Position numbers and translations under genes: made by a program | Origin: Kribbella sp. NBC_01245 | GTDB lineage: Bacteria; Actinomycetota; Actinomycetes; Propionibacteriales; Kribbellaceae | Direction: 5' to 3' | DNA length: 64,000 nucleotides | NCBI RefSeq assembly: GCF_036226525.1 | Contig: NZ_CP108487.1 | Span: forward strand, 4,960,001 to 5,024,000 | The notes under the pieces: model-generated | Seen by the model: the letters and a program-made list of their open reading frames with translations, nothing else | What the model was told of the DNA's origin: nothing | Database searches by the model: none | In this document: in pieces, positions 44,624-52,203 of the stretch | Layout: every line of letters begins with the position of its first letter | How positions within the stretch are numbered: the first letter of the stretch is position 1

Positions 44624-44633
44624 TCCCCCATGC

Positions 44634-44657
44634 TGACACTGTCATATAACACTGTCA
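44634..44657. promoter_or_regulatory. Double operator of the MerR-VIT/vWA operon
   Basis: TGACA-C-TGTCA (44634-44644) is a perfect palindrome. The nonamer ACACTGTCA occurs twice (44636-44644 and 44649-44657), 13 bp apart, with TATA between. It lies 11 bp upstream of the MerR start, at an ideal position for autoregulation. Confidence 0.65.
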
Positions 44658-44659
44658 AC

Positions 44660-44959
44660 ATCGCAAAGACCGACTCTTCCTCCTCAAATCAACGTCACGA
44701 GTGACGCACTCGGGCTGAGGCGGACGGGTGCGCAGAGAGTGCGTGCAGCCGATCAGGGGTGGTCGTGGCGGTGATTGACGAGGCGGGTGGGGGCGGGGAA
44801 AGATGTGGGTCGGCGCGGCCCGCGCCTCACCTTCGTTGACCGGCCCCAGCCTGGTCTTGTTGAGAAGGCAAAGGGATTTCAGATCTCGGGCCGCTCGTCC
44901 TGGTCAACTGCCTCGGGCGGGATCGCTGGGGGATCGCGTGCGAGTGCGTGGAAGGCCAG
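44660..44959. other. Non-coding stretch before the nitrilase-fold gene
   Basis: About 300 bp with no supported gene on either strand. The only long frame (from 44803) is a shadow of the following gene. No clear promoter or hairpin beyond the MerR operator at its left end was found. Confidence 0.6.
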
Positions 44960-45919
44960 ATGACAGCGCACAGGAACTTCAAGCGACGGGTTCGTGCCCG
45001 CGCCGCCAAGACGGGCGAGTCCTACACGGCTGCCCTCCGGCACTTCCGTCCGACTCCATCAGGAGAAGACATGCCGGAAAACACCCAGACCACCCTGCGG
45101 ATCGCCGTCGCCCAGTCGACGGTTCGCGAGGATCCCACCGACGCCGACGGGCTGCGTGCGAGCGCGGCGGAGGTCCGCCGGTTCATGAAGGACGCGGCCA
45201 AGGCGGGCGCCCGCCTGGTTCATTTCACCGAGGGCGCCATCTGCTTCCCGAGCAAGTACGTGATGTCCGAACTCGGCCCGGACGAGGTCGGCCCGTCCGA
45301 CTGGACCAAGGCCGACTGGGCGGTGCTCCAGGAGGAGCTCGACCGGATCGCCGTACTGGCGGGTGAGCTCGGGATCTGGACGGTGATTCCGTCGGTGCAC
45401 CAACTGCCCACCCCGACGCGACCGCACAACAGCATTTACGTCGTCTCCGACCAGGGCAAGGTGGTCAACCGGTACGACGAGCGCATGCTGTCGACCACCA
45501 AGATCACCTGGATGTACACCCCGGGCGCGGAGCCGGTGACGTTCGAGGTCGACGGCTACCGGCTCGGTCTCGCGCTGGGGCTGGACGTGATGTTCCCGGA
45601 GGTGTTCACGGAGTACGACCTGCTCGACGTCGACGCCGTACTGGTGTCGTACTCGACCAGTGGCTCGGCCGGGAATGAGACCGTGCCGGCCCAGGCCCGC
45701 GGAGCCGCCGTGGCGAACACCTACTGGGTCAGCCTGGCCGTGCCGGCCAACCCCGTGGCCGATGCCTTGTCGGCGCTGATCGACCCGCTTGGCAGGCAGG
45801 TCGCCGAGGGCCCGGCAGACGCCACGCCTGCGATCGCGGTCACCGACCTGCACCGTTTGGACCGGAGCCAGATCGGCCGCGACTTCCGCCGCCGGACCCG
45901 CGCTCGCATCAACTCCTGA
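44960..45919 (+). CDS. Nitrilase/carbon-nitrogen-hydrolase-fold protein lacking the catalytic Cys
   Basis: A 319-residue protein. Residues about 45-300 match the C-N hydrolase fold (LRIAVAQSTV, HFTEGAICFP, TWMYTPG, LGLDVMFPEVFTEYDLLDVD), with the first Glu in place. At the position of the family nucleophile (usually ICYDxRFPE) the sequence reads LGLDVMFPE, with G207 instead of Cys, and the region of the catalytic Lys reads YDERML. It is therefore likely inactive or altered. A 37-residue N-terminal tail (FKRRVRARAAKTGESYTAAL) precedes the fold. Two starts are plausible: ATG 44960, and ATG 45071 with AGGAGA. Confidence 0.75.
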   Translation: MTAHRNFKRRVRARAAKTGESYTAALRHFRPTPSGEDMPENTQTTLRIAVAQSTVREDPTDADGLRASAAEVRRFMKDAAKAGARLVHFTEGAICFPSKYVMSELGPDEVGPSDWTKADWAVLQEELDRIAVLAGELGIWTVIPSVHQLPTPTRPHNSIYVVSDQGKVVNRYDERMLSTTKITWMYTPGAEPVTFEVDGYRLGLALGLDVMFPEVFTEYDLLDVDAVLVSYSTSGSAGNETVPAQARGAAVANTYWVSLAVPANPVADALSALIDPLGRQVAEGPADATPAIAVTDLHRLDRSQIGRDFRRRTRARINS

Positions 45920-45924
45920 GTGAC

Positions 45925-45956
45925 GGTGTGAGGGGCACTCCGGTGCCCCTCACACC
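45925..45956 (+). terminator. Hairpin terminator after the nitrilase-fold gene
   Basis: GGTGTGAGGGGCAC and GTGCCCCTCACACC form a perfect 14-bp stem with loop TCCG, six bases after the stop. No T run follows. Confidence 0.85.
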
Positions 45957-45995
45957 ACAGTTCAAGACCGCCCGGCACATGGCAGGGTTGCGGCC

Positions 45996-46577
45996 ATGAT
46001 CGCTGACGTCGCGAAAGACTTCCTGCACAACGAGCTGCGAGACCTTCGGAAGGCGATGGTTTGGAAGCTCGAAGGGCTCAAGGAGTACGACATCCGCCGC
46101 CCCTTGACCGTGACCGGAACCAACCTTCTCGGGCTGGTCAAGCACGTGTCGCTTTGGGAGTCCAGGTACTTCGGCGAGGTCTTCGATCGGCCGTTCCCCG
46201 AACCTCTGCCCCGGTGGGACGACGCCACGCAACGCGGCGCCGACATGTGGGCGACCGAGCACGAAACGCGTGAGGAGATCATCGACCGCTACCGTCGCGT
46301 GTGGGCGCACTCGGACGCGACGATCACCGCGCTCGCCATCGACTCATCCGGCCACGTGCCCTGGTGGCGAAACCCCGAGGTGAAGTTGTTCAACATCATG
46401 GTCCACATGCTCGGCGAGACCAGCCGGCACGCAGGGCACGCCGACATCCTGCGCGAGCAGCTCGACGGTTCGATCGGAACGATCGCCGCACGCGCGAAGT
46501 CGCAACCCGATGCGGCGTTCTGGGAGACCCAGCGCGCTCAGATCGAGCGAGCCGCCAAAGCAGCAGCCAACGCTTAG
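45996..46577 (+). CDS. DinB-family protein (copy 3)
   Basis: A 193-residue DinB-fold protein, more distant from copies 1 and 2. Features are TNLLGLVKHVSLWESRYFGE near 45 and MVHMLGETSRHAGHADILRE near 140, carrying the candidate metal His residues, with a C-terminal tail. Likely a metal-dependent transferase or similar thiol-related enzyme. Start ATG 45996 has weak CAGGG upstream. Confidence 0.86.
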   Translation: MIADVAKDFLHNELRDLRKAMVWKLEGLKEYDIRRPLTVTGTNLLGLVKHVSLWESRYFGEVFDRPFPEPLPRWDDATQRGADMWATEHETREEIIDRYRRVWAHSDATITALAIDSSGHVPWWRNPEVKLFNIMVHMLGETSRHAGHADILREQLDGSIGTIAARAKSQPDAAFWETQRAQIERAAKAAANA

Positions 46578-46620
46578 CCGATCCCGAGAATCACCGGCTA
46601 ATGGAGAAGGACGGATGCGC

Positions 46621-47442
46621 CTAGCTTCTGCCTATTTTCTGCGGAGTGGGGCATTTCGGAATGATCGGCGGATTGAATAGGCGGTCCGCGAGCGTGGGTG
46701 ACTCTGATTGATTTCGGCAGTATTGTCTATCCGTCACCGAAGAGGCAGGCAATCTGATCACCGCGTGATCACCCGGCGAGAAGACGACGAGGTCCGATCC
46801 ATCGCTTGCCAACGTGTAGATCACCGTCTCGGTGGCGCCGCCCACTTTCGCGGTCTCGGGCGCAATCCACGTGCCGGCCACGAGAGCGCCCACGGAGGTC
46901 AGGGTCAAGAATGCCAACGGGATCGCGAACATCAGGACCAGGTCGCCTATGCTCCGTCGCATCCAACCGAAGATGAATGCTCCTACTGGAGTAGCGACTC
47001 CAACAATTACGGTAACGAAAATGTCAGAGAGAGATAACGCCACCGGCAGAATGAACGGCACTCCGGCGATCGTAAGCAGGAGGGCAACCCCTTGGCGGCG
47101 AGGTCTTTCCGATAGTCGATAGGCCCCGATATAGATGGCGGCCAGACCACCGATGTAGGACAGGAACGGGAACAACTGCATGATGATCGCCTGAATGACC
47201 ACGGTGAGCGACGTATTGATTAGCAGCGCCGCCGCGACGTCAGGGTCGAAGCGAGCAACAACAAGCACCCGGCCGGCAAATAGAATGGTCGAGAACAGTG
47301 CCCCAAAGGCTGTGAGCGAGGTAATGCTGCGCGCGATACGAGCAATCGAGATTGGCTTGTCGTCGGGCAGCACGCTCGGACGCGCGGCGCGCCGTCGCAT
47401 ACTTCTAGCTGCTGCCGCCCCCATGCCCGCCGTCCTCTTCAT
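46621..47442 (-). CDS. Hypothetical membrane protein (four to five helices)
   Basis: A 273-residue protein with an Arg-rich N-terminus and several transmembrane segments (about 43-63, 70-95, 125-150, 155-180 and 185-205) plus a C-terminal soluble tail. Family not recognised. The ATG at 47442 has GGGAG upstream and overlaps the HNH stop (ATGA), so the two are co-translated. Base composition is somewhat less GC-rich than its neighbours (for example AATTCC-type stretches and AT-rich codons at 46621-47350), suggesting acquisition with the HNH gene (inference). Confidence 0.7.
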   Translation of the reverse strand: MKRTAGMGAAAARSMRRRAARPSVLPDDKPISIARIARSITSLTAFGALFSTILFAGRVLVVARFDPDVAAALLINTSLTVVIQAIIMQLFPFLSYIGGLAAIYIGAYRLSERPRRQGVALLLTIAGVPFILPVALSLSDIFVTVIVGVATPVGAFIFGWMRRSIGDLVLMFAIPLAFLTLTSVGALVAGTWIAPETAKVGGATETVIYTLASDGSDLVVFSPGDHAVIRLPASSVTDRQYCRNQSESPTLADRLFNPPIIPKCPTPQKIGRS

Positions 47443-47798
47443 GGGTTCTCCCAACCCCGTACCGCGAGGCCCGCTTGGATCTTGAAGTGGCGTTCAAGGA
47501 AGGCGCGCTCGTCAAGTCGCTTCCGCCTGAGCCAGTTGGTGACTTCGCTGTTGCACTTGCTGGCATTGCAGGAGTCGCAGGCCGGGGCGATGTTGTCCAG
47601 CGTGTAGCGCCCGCCACGAGAGATAGGCAGTACGCAATCCCGCTGCAGCGGCTTGTCCGCAGCGCCGCAGTACGCACAGCCGGCCCAAGCCGCCTTGAGT
47701 GCGGTCCACTGCTCGTCGGTGAGGTCGTGCTCGACGCGAAGCATTCGACGCTTACGCCGTCGGGCTGCCGTGGCCTTGCGGCTCCGATTGACCGCCAT
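47439..47798 (-). CDS. HNH-endonuclease-like protein with altered motif
   Basis: A 119-residue protein with the HNH zinc-finger pattern GCAYCGAADKPLQRDCVLPI then SRGGRYTLDN and ACDSCNASK. Two CxxC pairs (GCAYCG and PACDSC) are intact, but the first catalytic His of the family (D-H-V-x-P) is replaced by Cys (RDCVLP). It may be a weak or altered nuclease. ATG 47798 is chosen over a GTG at 47840, whose extra residues lack family features. It is translationally coupled to the membrane protein. Confidence 0.78.
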   Translation of the reverse strand: MAVNRSRKATAARRRKRRMLRVEHDLTDEQWTALKAAWAGCAYCGAADKPLQRDCVLPISRGGRYTLDNIAPACDSCNASKCNSEVTNWLRRKRLDERAFLERHFKIQAGLAVRGWENP

Positions 47799-47866
47799 CG
47801 CCGCAGCGTAACAGCGCAAGGCCGCCCACAATCGAGACACGCAACCGGTGGCGCCAACCCGGTGTT

Positions 47867-48523
47867 CTAGGTGGTTCGGGGGCGCAAGAGGCCGGTGACC
47901 GTGCCGTAGATGTAGTCGGCCCAGCGCTCGAGCGACCAGCCGCGCCGGACCACCAATAGCTCGAACATCTCAGGAGAAGTGGCCGACCACATCAGGTCGG
48001 CGGCGGCCTCCACCTCAACACCAGCGCGCAGGTGGCCGGCCTGCTCCAGATACCGCGCGTTCTCGATCATTCGGACGTGCCTGTCCTCGTCCATCTCACG
48101 GAGCAGGTCGCTCAAACCGGAGTCCACCAGCGCCGCATCCCGAACCAGCAGATAGATCGGGTTGACGCTGGGGCCGACCTCCATCGCGAGGCGCGACCAT
48201 CCGTAGGCCACCTCGTACGGATCTGGATTCGTACGCAGACGGTCGGAGCGCTGATAGGCGGGGACTGCTCCACGGCCCAGGAGGCCCTGCCGGTACAACG
48301 CCTCCACCAACCCGGTCTTGCCACCGAAGGTCTTGTACACCGATTCGGGCGAGACGCCTGCGTCCGACGCGATCGCCGCGACCGTCGTACTCGCGAATCC
48401 TGAACGCAGGAAGAGTTCCCGGGCACTCTCGAGCATCTTCGCCCGGCGAGCCAGCGCGGCGTCCCGCCGGCGCGAGGAGTCGTACGGGCGCTGAGCCTTG
48501 ACAGGTCCGGACAGGCGGATCAC
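47867..48523 (-). CDS. TetR-family transcriptional regulator
   Basis: A 218-residue regulator. The N-terminal HTH (about 30-75) reads ESARELFLRSGFASTTVAAI then ASDAGVSPESVYKTFGGKTG, typical of TetR. The C-terminal helical ligand domain is undefined. The GTG start at 48523 lies 12 bp from a perfect 18-bp palindrome in the divergent promoter region, so it probably represses itself and the NTF2/NmrA pair. Confidence 0.9.
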   Translation of the reverse strand: MIRLSGPVKAQRPYDSSRRRDAALARRAKMLESARELFLRSGFASTTVAAIASDAGVSPESVYKTFGGKTGLVEALYRQGLLGRGAVPAYQRSDRLRTNPDPYEVAYGWSRLAMEVGPSVNPIYLLVRDAALVDSGLSDLLREMDEDRHVRMIENARYLEQAGHLRAGVEVEAAADLMWSATSPEMFELLVVRRGWSLERWADYIYGTVTGLLRPRTT

Positions 48524-48534
48524 ACTCCAAATTA

Positions 48535-48552
48535 GATACAGTCGACTGTATC
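48535..48552. promoter_or_regulatory. Perfect 18-bp palindromic operator
   Basis: GATACAGTCGACTGTATC is fully self-complementary. It sits between the TetR gene and the divergent NTF2-like gene, the standard position for a TetR operator. Confidence 0.82.
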
Positions 48553-48566
48553 AAAAGGAGGGCACC

Positions 48567-48989
48567 ATGGCCGCCGAGCAGCTCCAGACCTTCGCTCATC
48601 GCGTCTCCGCAGCGGCGAACTCGCACGACATCGACAAAGTGGTCGAGTGCTTCACCGAGGACTACGTCAACGAGAGCCCGGTTCACCCGGCGCGTAGTTT
48701 CCGCGGCCGCGAGCAAGTGCGGCGGAATTGGACTCAGATCTTCGCGACCGTTCCCGACATCACCACGAAGGTCCTCCGGAGCCACCAGGACGGCGAGCTC
48801 GTCTGGTCGGAGTGGGAGATGCGAGGTACGCGACTCGACGGCGTCGAGCACCTGATGCGCGGCGTCATGCTGTTCACCGTCGAAGGTGACCGCGCCCGCG
48901 CCGTGCGTTTCTACCTCGAGCCGGTCGATCAGGCTGACCTGGATGCCGATCAGGCCGTCCAGCAATTACTCACCGAGCCGCGGCCATGA
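48567..48989 (+). CDS. NTF2-like (SnoaL-type) protein
   Basis: A 140-residue NTF2-fold protein: FAHRVSAAANSHDIDKVVEC, DYVNESPVHPARSFRG and VWSEWEMRGT, as in SnoaL-like cyclases, isomerases and epoxide-handling enzymes. AAGGAGG precedes the ATG at 48567. Its stop overlaps the next gene (ATGA), and the operator upstream suggests control by the adjacent TetR. Confidence 0.85.
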   Translation: MAAEQLQTFAHRVSAAANSHDIDKVVECFTEDYVNESPVHPARSFRGREQVRRNWTQIFATVPDITTKVLRSHQDGELVWSEWEMRGTRLDGVEHLMRGVMLFTVEGDRARAVRFYLEPVDQADLDADQAVQQLLTEPRP

Positions 48990-49855
48990 TCCTGATAGCG
49001 GGCGGCACCGGACGCCTCGGAAGTCAGCTCGCCAACGCCCTTTGCCGCCGCGATTTCAGGGTGCGGGTGATGAGCCGCGGCTTGAGCCCTCACGCCGACC
49101 GGCTGGATGAGAAGGTCGAGGTCGTCCACGGGGATATCCGCGATCCGGCCGATCTCGTCACGGCGATGGACGGGGTCGAGCTAGTGGTATCGGCGGTGCA
49201 GGGATTCGCCGGCCCGGGTGACGTCAGCCCGGAGAGCGTTGATCGGGATGGCAACATCAACCTCATTGAAGCGGCGGAAAAGCAGGGCGCCGCGTTCGTT
49301 CTGGTCTCGGTCCTCGGCGCTGCGACGGACAGCCGCATGGAACTGTTCCGCATGAAGTACGCCGCCGAGCAGCGCCTGCGAGCCGGGTCGTGCCAATGGA
49401 CGATCGTTCGACCGGAAGCGTCTGCCGAGACCTGGGCGAACATCATCGAGCAAACGGCTGGGAAGTCCGGTAGACCGCTGGTGTTCGGACGCGGTGACGC
49501 CCCGATCTCCTGGGTGAGCGTCCAGGACGTGGCCGCGCTGGTCGAGCGGGCGGTGCTCGACGAGTCGCTGCGAAACCGCGTCCTGGAGATCTCGGGACCG
49601 GAGCCCGCCACGTTGATGGAACTGGCGAAGATGGTGATGGTCCGCCAGGGATGGACTGGTAGTCCCCGCCGGGTGCCACGGCCGATGCTGCACGTCATGG
49701 CGAACACCGTCGGGCGTCTTCGTCCCGAAATGGACCGGCAAGCACGTGCCTCGCTCGCGATGGACAACATGCCGACTCACCGAAGCGACGTACTGCGGGC
49801 CGAGTTCCCCGACTTGCCATGCACGCCGGTGTCGGCGGTGATCGCCCAGCTGTAA
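48986..49855 (+). CDS. NmrA-like NAD(P)-binding protein
   Basis: A 289-residue atypical short-chain dehydrogenase/NmrA protein. LIAGGTGRLGSQLANAL is the cofactor loop, and SVLGAATDSRMELFRMKYAAE replaces the usual YxxxK by R/K variants, so it may act as a sensor or quinone reductase rather than a typical oxidoreductase. It overlaps the NTF2-like gene by four bases and is probably co-expressed, so the pair may act on the same metabolite. Confidence 0.87.
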   Translation: MILIAGGTGRLGSQLANALCRRDFRVRVMSRGLSPHADRLDEKVEVVHGDIRDPADLVTAMDGVELVVSAVQGFAGPGDVSPESVDRDGNINLIEAAEKQGAAFVLVSVLGAATDSRMELFRMKYAAEQRLRAGSCQWTIVRPEASAETWANIIEQTAGKSGRPLVFGRGDAPISWVSVQDVAALVERAVLDESLRNRVLEISGPEPATLMELAKMVMVRQGWTGSPRRVPRPMLHVMANTVGRLRPEMDRQARASLAMDNMPTHRSDVLRAEFPDLPCTPVSAVIAQL

Positions 49856-49862
49856 GGAGCTA

Positions 49863-50372
49863 CTAGAAGAGGCGGGCGGCCTTGACCTCGCTAGGTTCCT
49901 CCAGCTCCAGGAGGAACTGCTTCCGCTTCAGACCGCCCGCGTACCCGGTCAGCGATCCGTTCCTCCCGATCACCCGGTGGCACGGAACGATGATCGACAA
50001 CGGGTTCTGACCGACCGCCTTCCCGACTCGCTGGGCGAGCGCCCGATCCCCGAGCTGTTCCGCGATTTCGCCGTACGACGCCGTCCCGCCGTACGGGATC
50101 TGCTCGAGGATCGACCACACGCGGCGTTGAAACTCGTCGCCGCGCAGGACGGTCGGGAGGTCGAAGGTGGTCCGCTCACCGGTGAGGTACTCGTCCAGTT
50201 CGCGGACCGCCTCGGACAGCAGTGGGCCGGTGGCTTCGACCCGCTCGCCAAGGGTTTCCGGTGTCGGCTTCACCCAGTGGTGCGGGAAGTAGACGCCGAC
50301 CAGGGCGTCGTGCGAGGCGACCAGGGTGAGGTCACCGATCCGGGTGCTGACGATCGCGTGCTGGTTGTTCAT
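49863..50372 (-). CDS. ogt: Methylated-DNA-protein-cysteine methyltransferase (Ogt/MGMT-type)
   Basis: A 169-residue DNA repair protein that takes the methyl group from O6-methylguanine onto its own Cys. The active-site motif is IIVPCHRVIG, with the nucleophile Cys, and FQRRVWSILEQIPYGGTASY is the DNA-binding helix. The N-terminal domain begins IGDLTLVAS. ATG at 50372 gives the usual family length; ATG at 50426 adds 18 residues without clear ribosome binding site. It is convergent with the NmrA gene. Confidence 0.93.
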   Translation of the reverse strand: MNNQHAIVSTRIGDLTLVASHDALVGVYFPHHWVKPTPETLGERVEATGPLLSEAVRELDEYLTGERTTFDLPTVLRGDEFQRRVWSILEQIPYGGTASYGEIAEQLGDRALAQRVGKAVGQNPLSIIVPCHRVIGRNGSLTGYAGGLKRKQFLLELEEPSEVKAARLF

Positions 50373-50490
50373 GGTGATGGAACGGATCCGCGCCCGGAGG
50401 TGTGAGGTCTGAGTGACCTGGGTCATGTGATGTCACGATGGCCGATCTCGCGGTGTCTTCATGGTGAACCCGAGGAAATAAGGAGACACC

Positions 50491-51681
50491 ATGGCTGGGA
50501 AGACCGAGGTGGTTGTGATCGGCGGCGGCTATGCCGGCGTTATGACGGCCAACCGCCTGACGCAGCGGGATGACGTCACGGTGACGCTGATCAACCCGCG
50601 GCCGAGCTTTGTCGAGCGGATCCGGCTGCACCAGTTTGTGGGCGGGTCCGATGACGCGGTCGTTGACTACCCGGAAGTCCTGGCTGAGAAGGTCGGGCTG
50701 GTGGTCGACGCCGTGACGCGGATCAACGCTTCCGAGCGAAGCGTGACGTTGGCGACGGGGGGCACAGTCGGGTACGACTACCTGGTCTACGCGGTGGGCA
50801 GCGGGACCGCCGAGCTGCGGGTGCCGGGAGCGGCCGAGTTCGCATATCCGACTGCCAGCCTGGAGGAGGCGAAGCGGCTGAGGTCCGTCGTCAACGACGC
50901 ACCCGCAACGGCCTCGGTGACGGTTGTCGGTGGCGGTCCGCTTGGCATCGAGACGGCCGCCGAGCTTGCGGAGTTGGGCCGCACTGTGACGCTGGTCTGC
51001 GGCGAGCAACTCGGCCCGTACCTCCACCCGCGGGGTCGACGCTCGGTGGCCAAGGTGTTGTCCTCGCTCGGTGTGACCGTGCTCGAAGGCCCGGGCGCGA
51101 AGGTGACGGCTGTGACGCGCGACGCCGTACGACTCAGCGACGGCCGCGAACTCCCAAGCACGGTGACGATCTGGACGGCCGGCTTCGGCGTTCCGGACCT
51201 GGCCGCCCGCAGCGGGTTGAGCACCGATGACATGGGTCGCCTGCTCACCGACGAGACGCTGACCAGCGTGGACGACGAGCGCATCGTCGCTACCGGGGAT
51301 GCGGCTGCGCCTTCGGACCTGCCGTTGCGGATGAGCTGCCAGGCCGCGCTTCCGCTGGGCTCGCACGCCGCCGATACGGTGCTCAGCCGGATGGCCGGTG
51401 AACAACCAGCCGACTTCGGCAAGGGGATCGCCGCGATGTGCGTCAGTCTGGGTCGTCGGGCCGGCGTGTTCCAACTCGCCCACCGGAACGACGTCGCGAT
51501 GAGGCTGCACCTGAGCGGCCGGCTTGGCGCGAAGCTCAAGGAGTCTGCTTGCAAGAGCCCCATCAAGCAGTTGGCGGACGAGGCACGCAAGCCCGGTTCG
51601 CACACCTGGCTGGTCAACGACGCCAAACGCCGGCAACTAGTGCAGGCCAAGCGCGTGCCCACCGCTGAACCGACGGCCTAG
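50491..51681 (+). CDS. FAD-dependent pyridine-nucleotide-disulfide oxidoreductase (NDH-2 type)
   Basis: A 396-residue flavoprotein. VVIGGGYAGVMTANRL is the FAD loop, VTVVGGGPLGIETAAELAEL the NAD loop, and TGDAAAPSDLPLRMSCQAAL the second FAD contact. The architecture resembles type II NADH dehydrogenase or similar membrane-peripheral oxidoreductases; no transmembrane segment is present. AAGGAG precedes the ATG at 50491. Confidence 0.88.
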   Translation: MAGKTEVVVIGGGYAGVMTANRLTQRDDVTVTLINPRPSFVERIRLHQFVGGSDDAVVDYPEVLAEKVGLVVDAVTRINASERSVTLATGGTVGYDYLVYAVGSGTAELRVPGAAEFAYPTASLEEAKRLRSVVNDAPATASVTVVGGGPLGIETAAELAELGRTVTLVCGEQLGPYLHPRGRRSVAKVLSSLGVTVLEGPGAKVTAVTRDAVRLSDGRELPSTVTIWTAGFGVPDLAARSGLSTDDMGRLLTDETLTSVDDERIVATGDAAAPSDLPLRMSCQAALPLGSHAADTVLSRMAGEQPADFGKGIAAMCVSLGRRAGVFQLAHRNDVAMRLHLSGRLGAKLKESACKSPIKQLADEARKPGSHTWLVNDAKRRQLVQAKRVPTAEPTA

Positions 51682-51794
51682 GGAATCGCGACGTGTGGAC
51701 GGTGTTGCTGGCGGATCGGCCAACCTTGGCCAGTCGTACGTCGCCCGGGCGGCCATTGCGTCTTCACCTCGTCAGAGGTTGTCTCCAAAAGCCC

Positions 51795-51825
51795 TTGGAT
51801 CGTGGGGGATGCGCTGCTGTATAAC
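51795..51825 (+). promoter_or_regulatory. Promoter giving a leaderless message for the DUF952 gene
   Basis: TTGGAT (51795-51800), a 19-nt spacer, then TATAAC (51820-51825). The ATG at 51832 begins seven bases after the -10, where transcription should start. Confidence 0.6.
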
Positions 51826-51831
51826 CGGTGC

Positions 51832-52203
51832 ATGATCTATCACGTCGTGCCGCTTGGTGAGTGGAACGTCAATCCTGAGCTGCCGTACGCGCCCGCCTCC
51901 CTTGCGGAGGAAGGGTTCGTGCACTGTTCTGCGGACGAAGCGACGACGCTGGCCATCGTCAACGCGTTCTACCGCAGTACTTCCCGGCCGTTGCTGGCGT
52001 TGGTTCTCGACGAGAGCCGGCTTGTGGCGAGGTGTGAGTGGGAGGCGGCCGCTCCCGCTCCCCCGCCGGGAGTTGCCGAGGGCACCTTGTTCCCGCACGT
52101 GTTCGGCCCGATCAACCGCGACGCCGTCGAGCGCATCCTGCTCGTCCAGTGGGACGAGGAAGACCGGGCGACGGGACTGGAGGAGAACGCCGGTGTTCAT
52201 TGA
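51832..52203 (+). CDS. DUF952-family protein
   Basis: A 123-residue protein of the DUF952 family, related to glutathione transferase or ADP-ribosyl-like folds. The signature is MIYHVVPLGEW at the N-terminus, SLAEEGFVHCSADEATT (His and Cys) and LFPHVFGPINRDAV. The ATG at 51832 lacks a Shine-Dalgarno but lies just after a -10 element, so the transcript is probably leaderless. Its end overlaps the NUDIX gene by 11 bp. Confidence 0.86.
   Translation: MIYHVVPLGEWNVNPELPYAPASLAEEGFVHCSADEATTLAIVNAFYRSTSRPLLALVLDESRLVARCEWEAAAPAPPPGVAEGTLFPHVFGPINRDAVERILLVQWDEEDRATGLEENAGVH

Noticed and set aside
47439-47798. Group I intron or homing endonuclease gene
   Set aside because: The HNH gene is free-standing and not inside another gene; no intron structure seen.
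50332-51636. A 434-residue minus-strand frame
   Set aside because: It is antisense to the flavoprotein and Ogt; composition is His/Arg-rich only.
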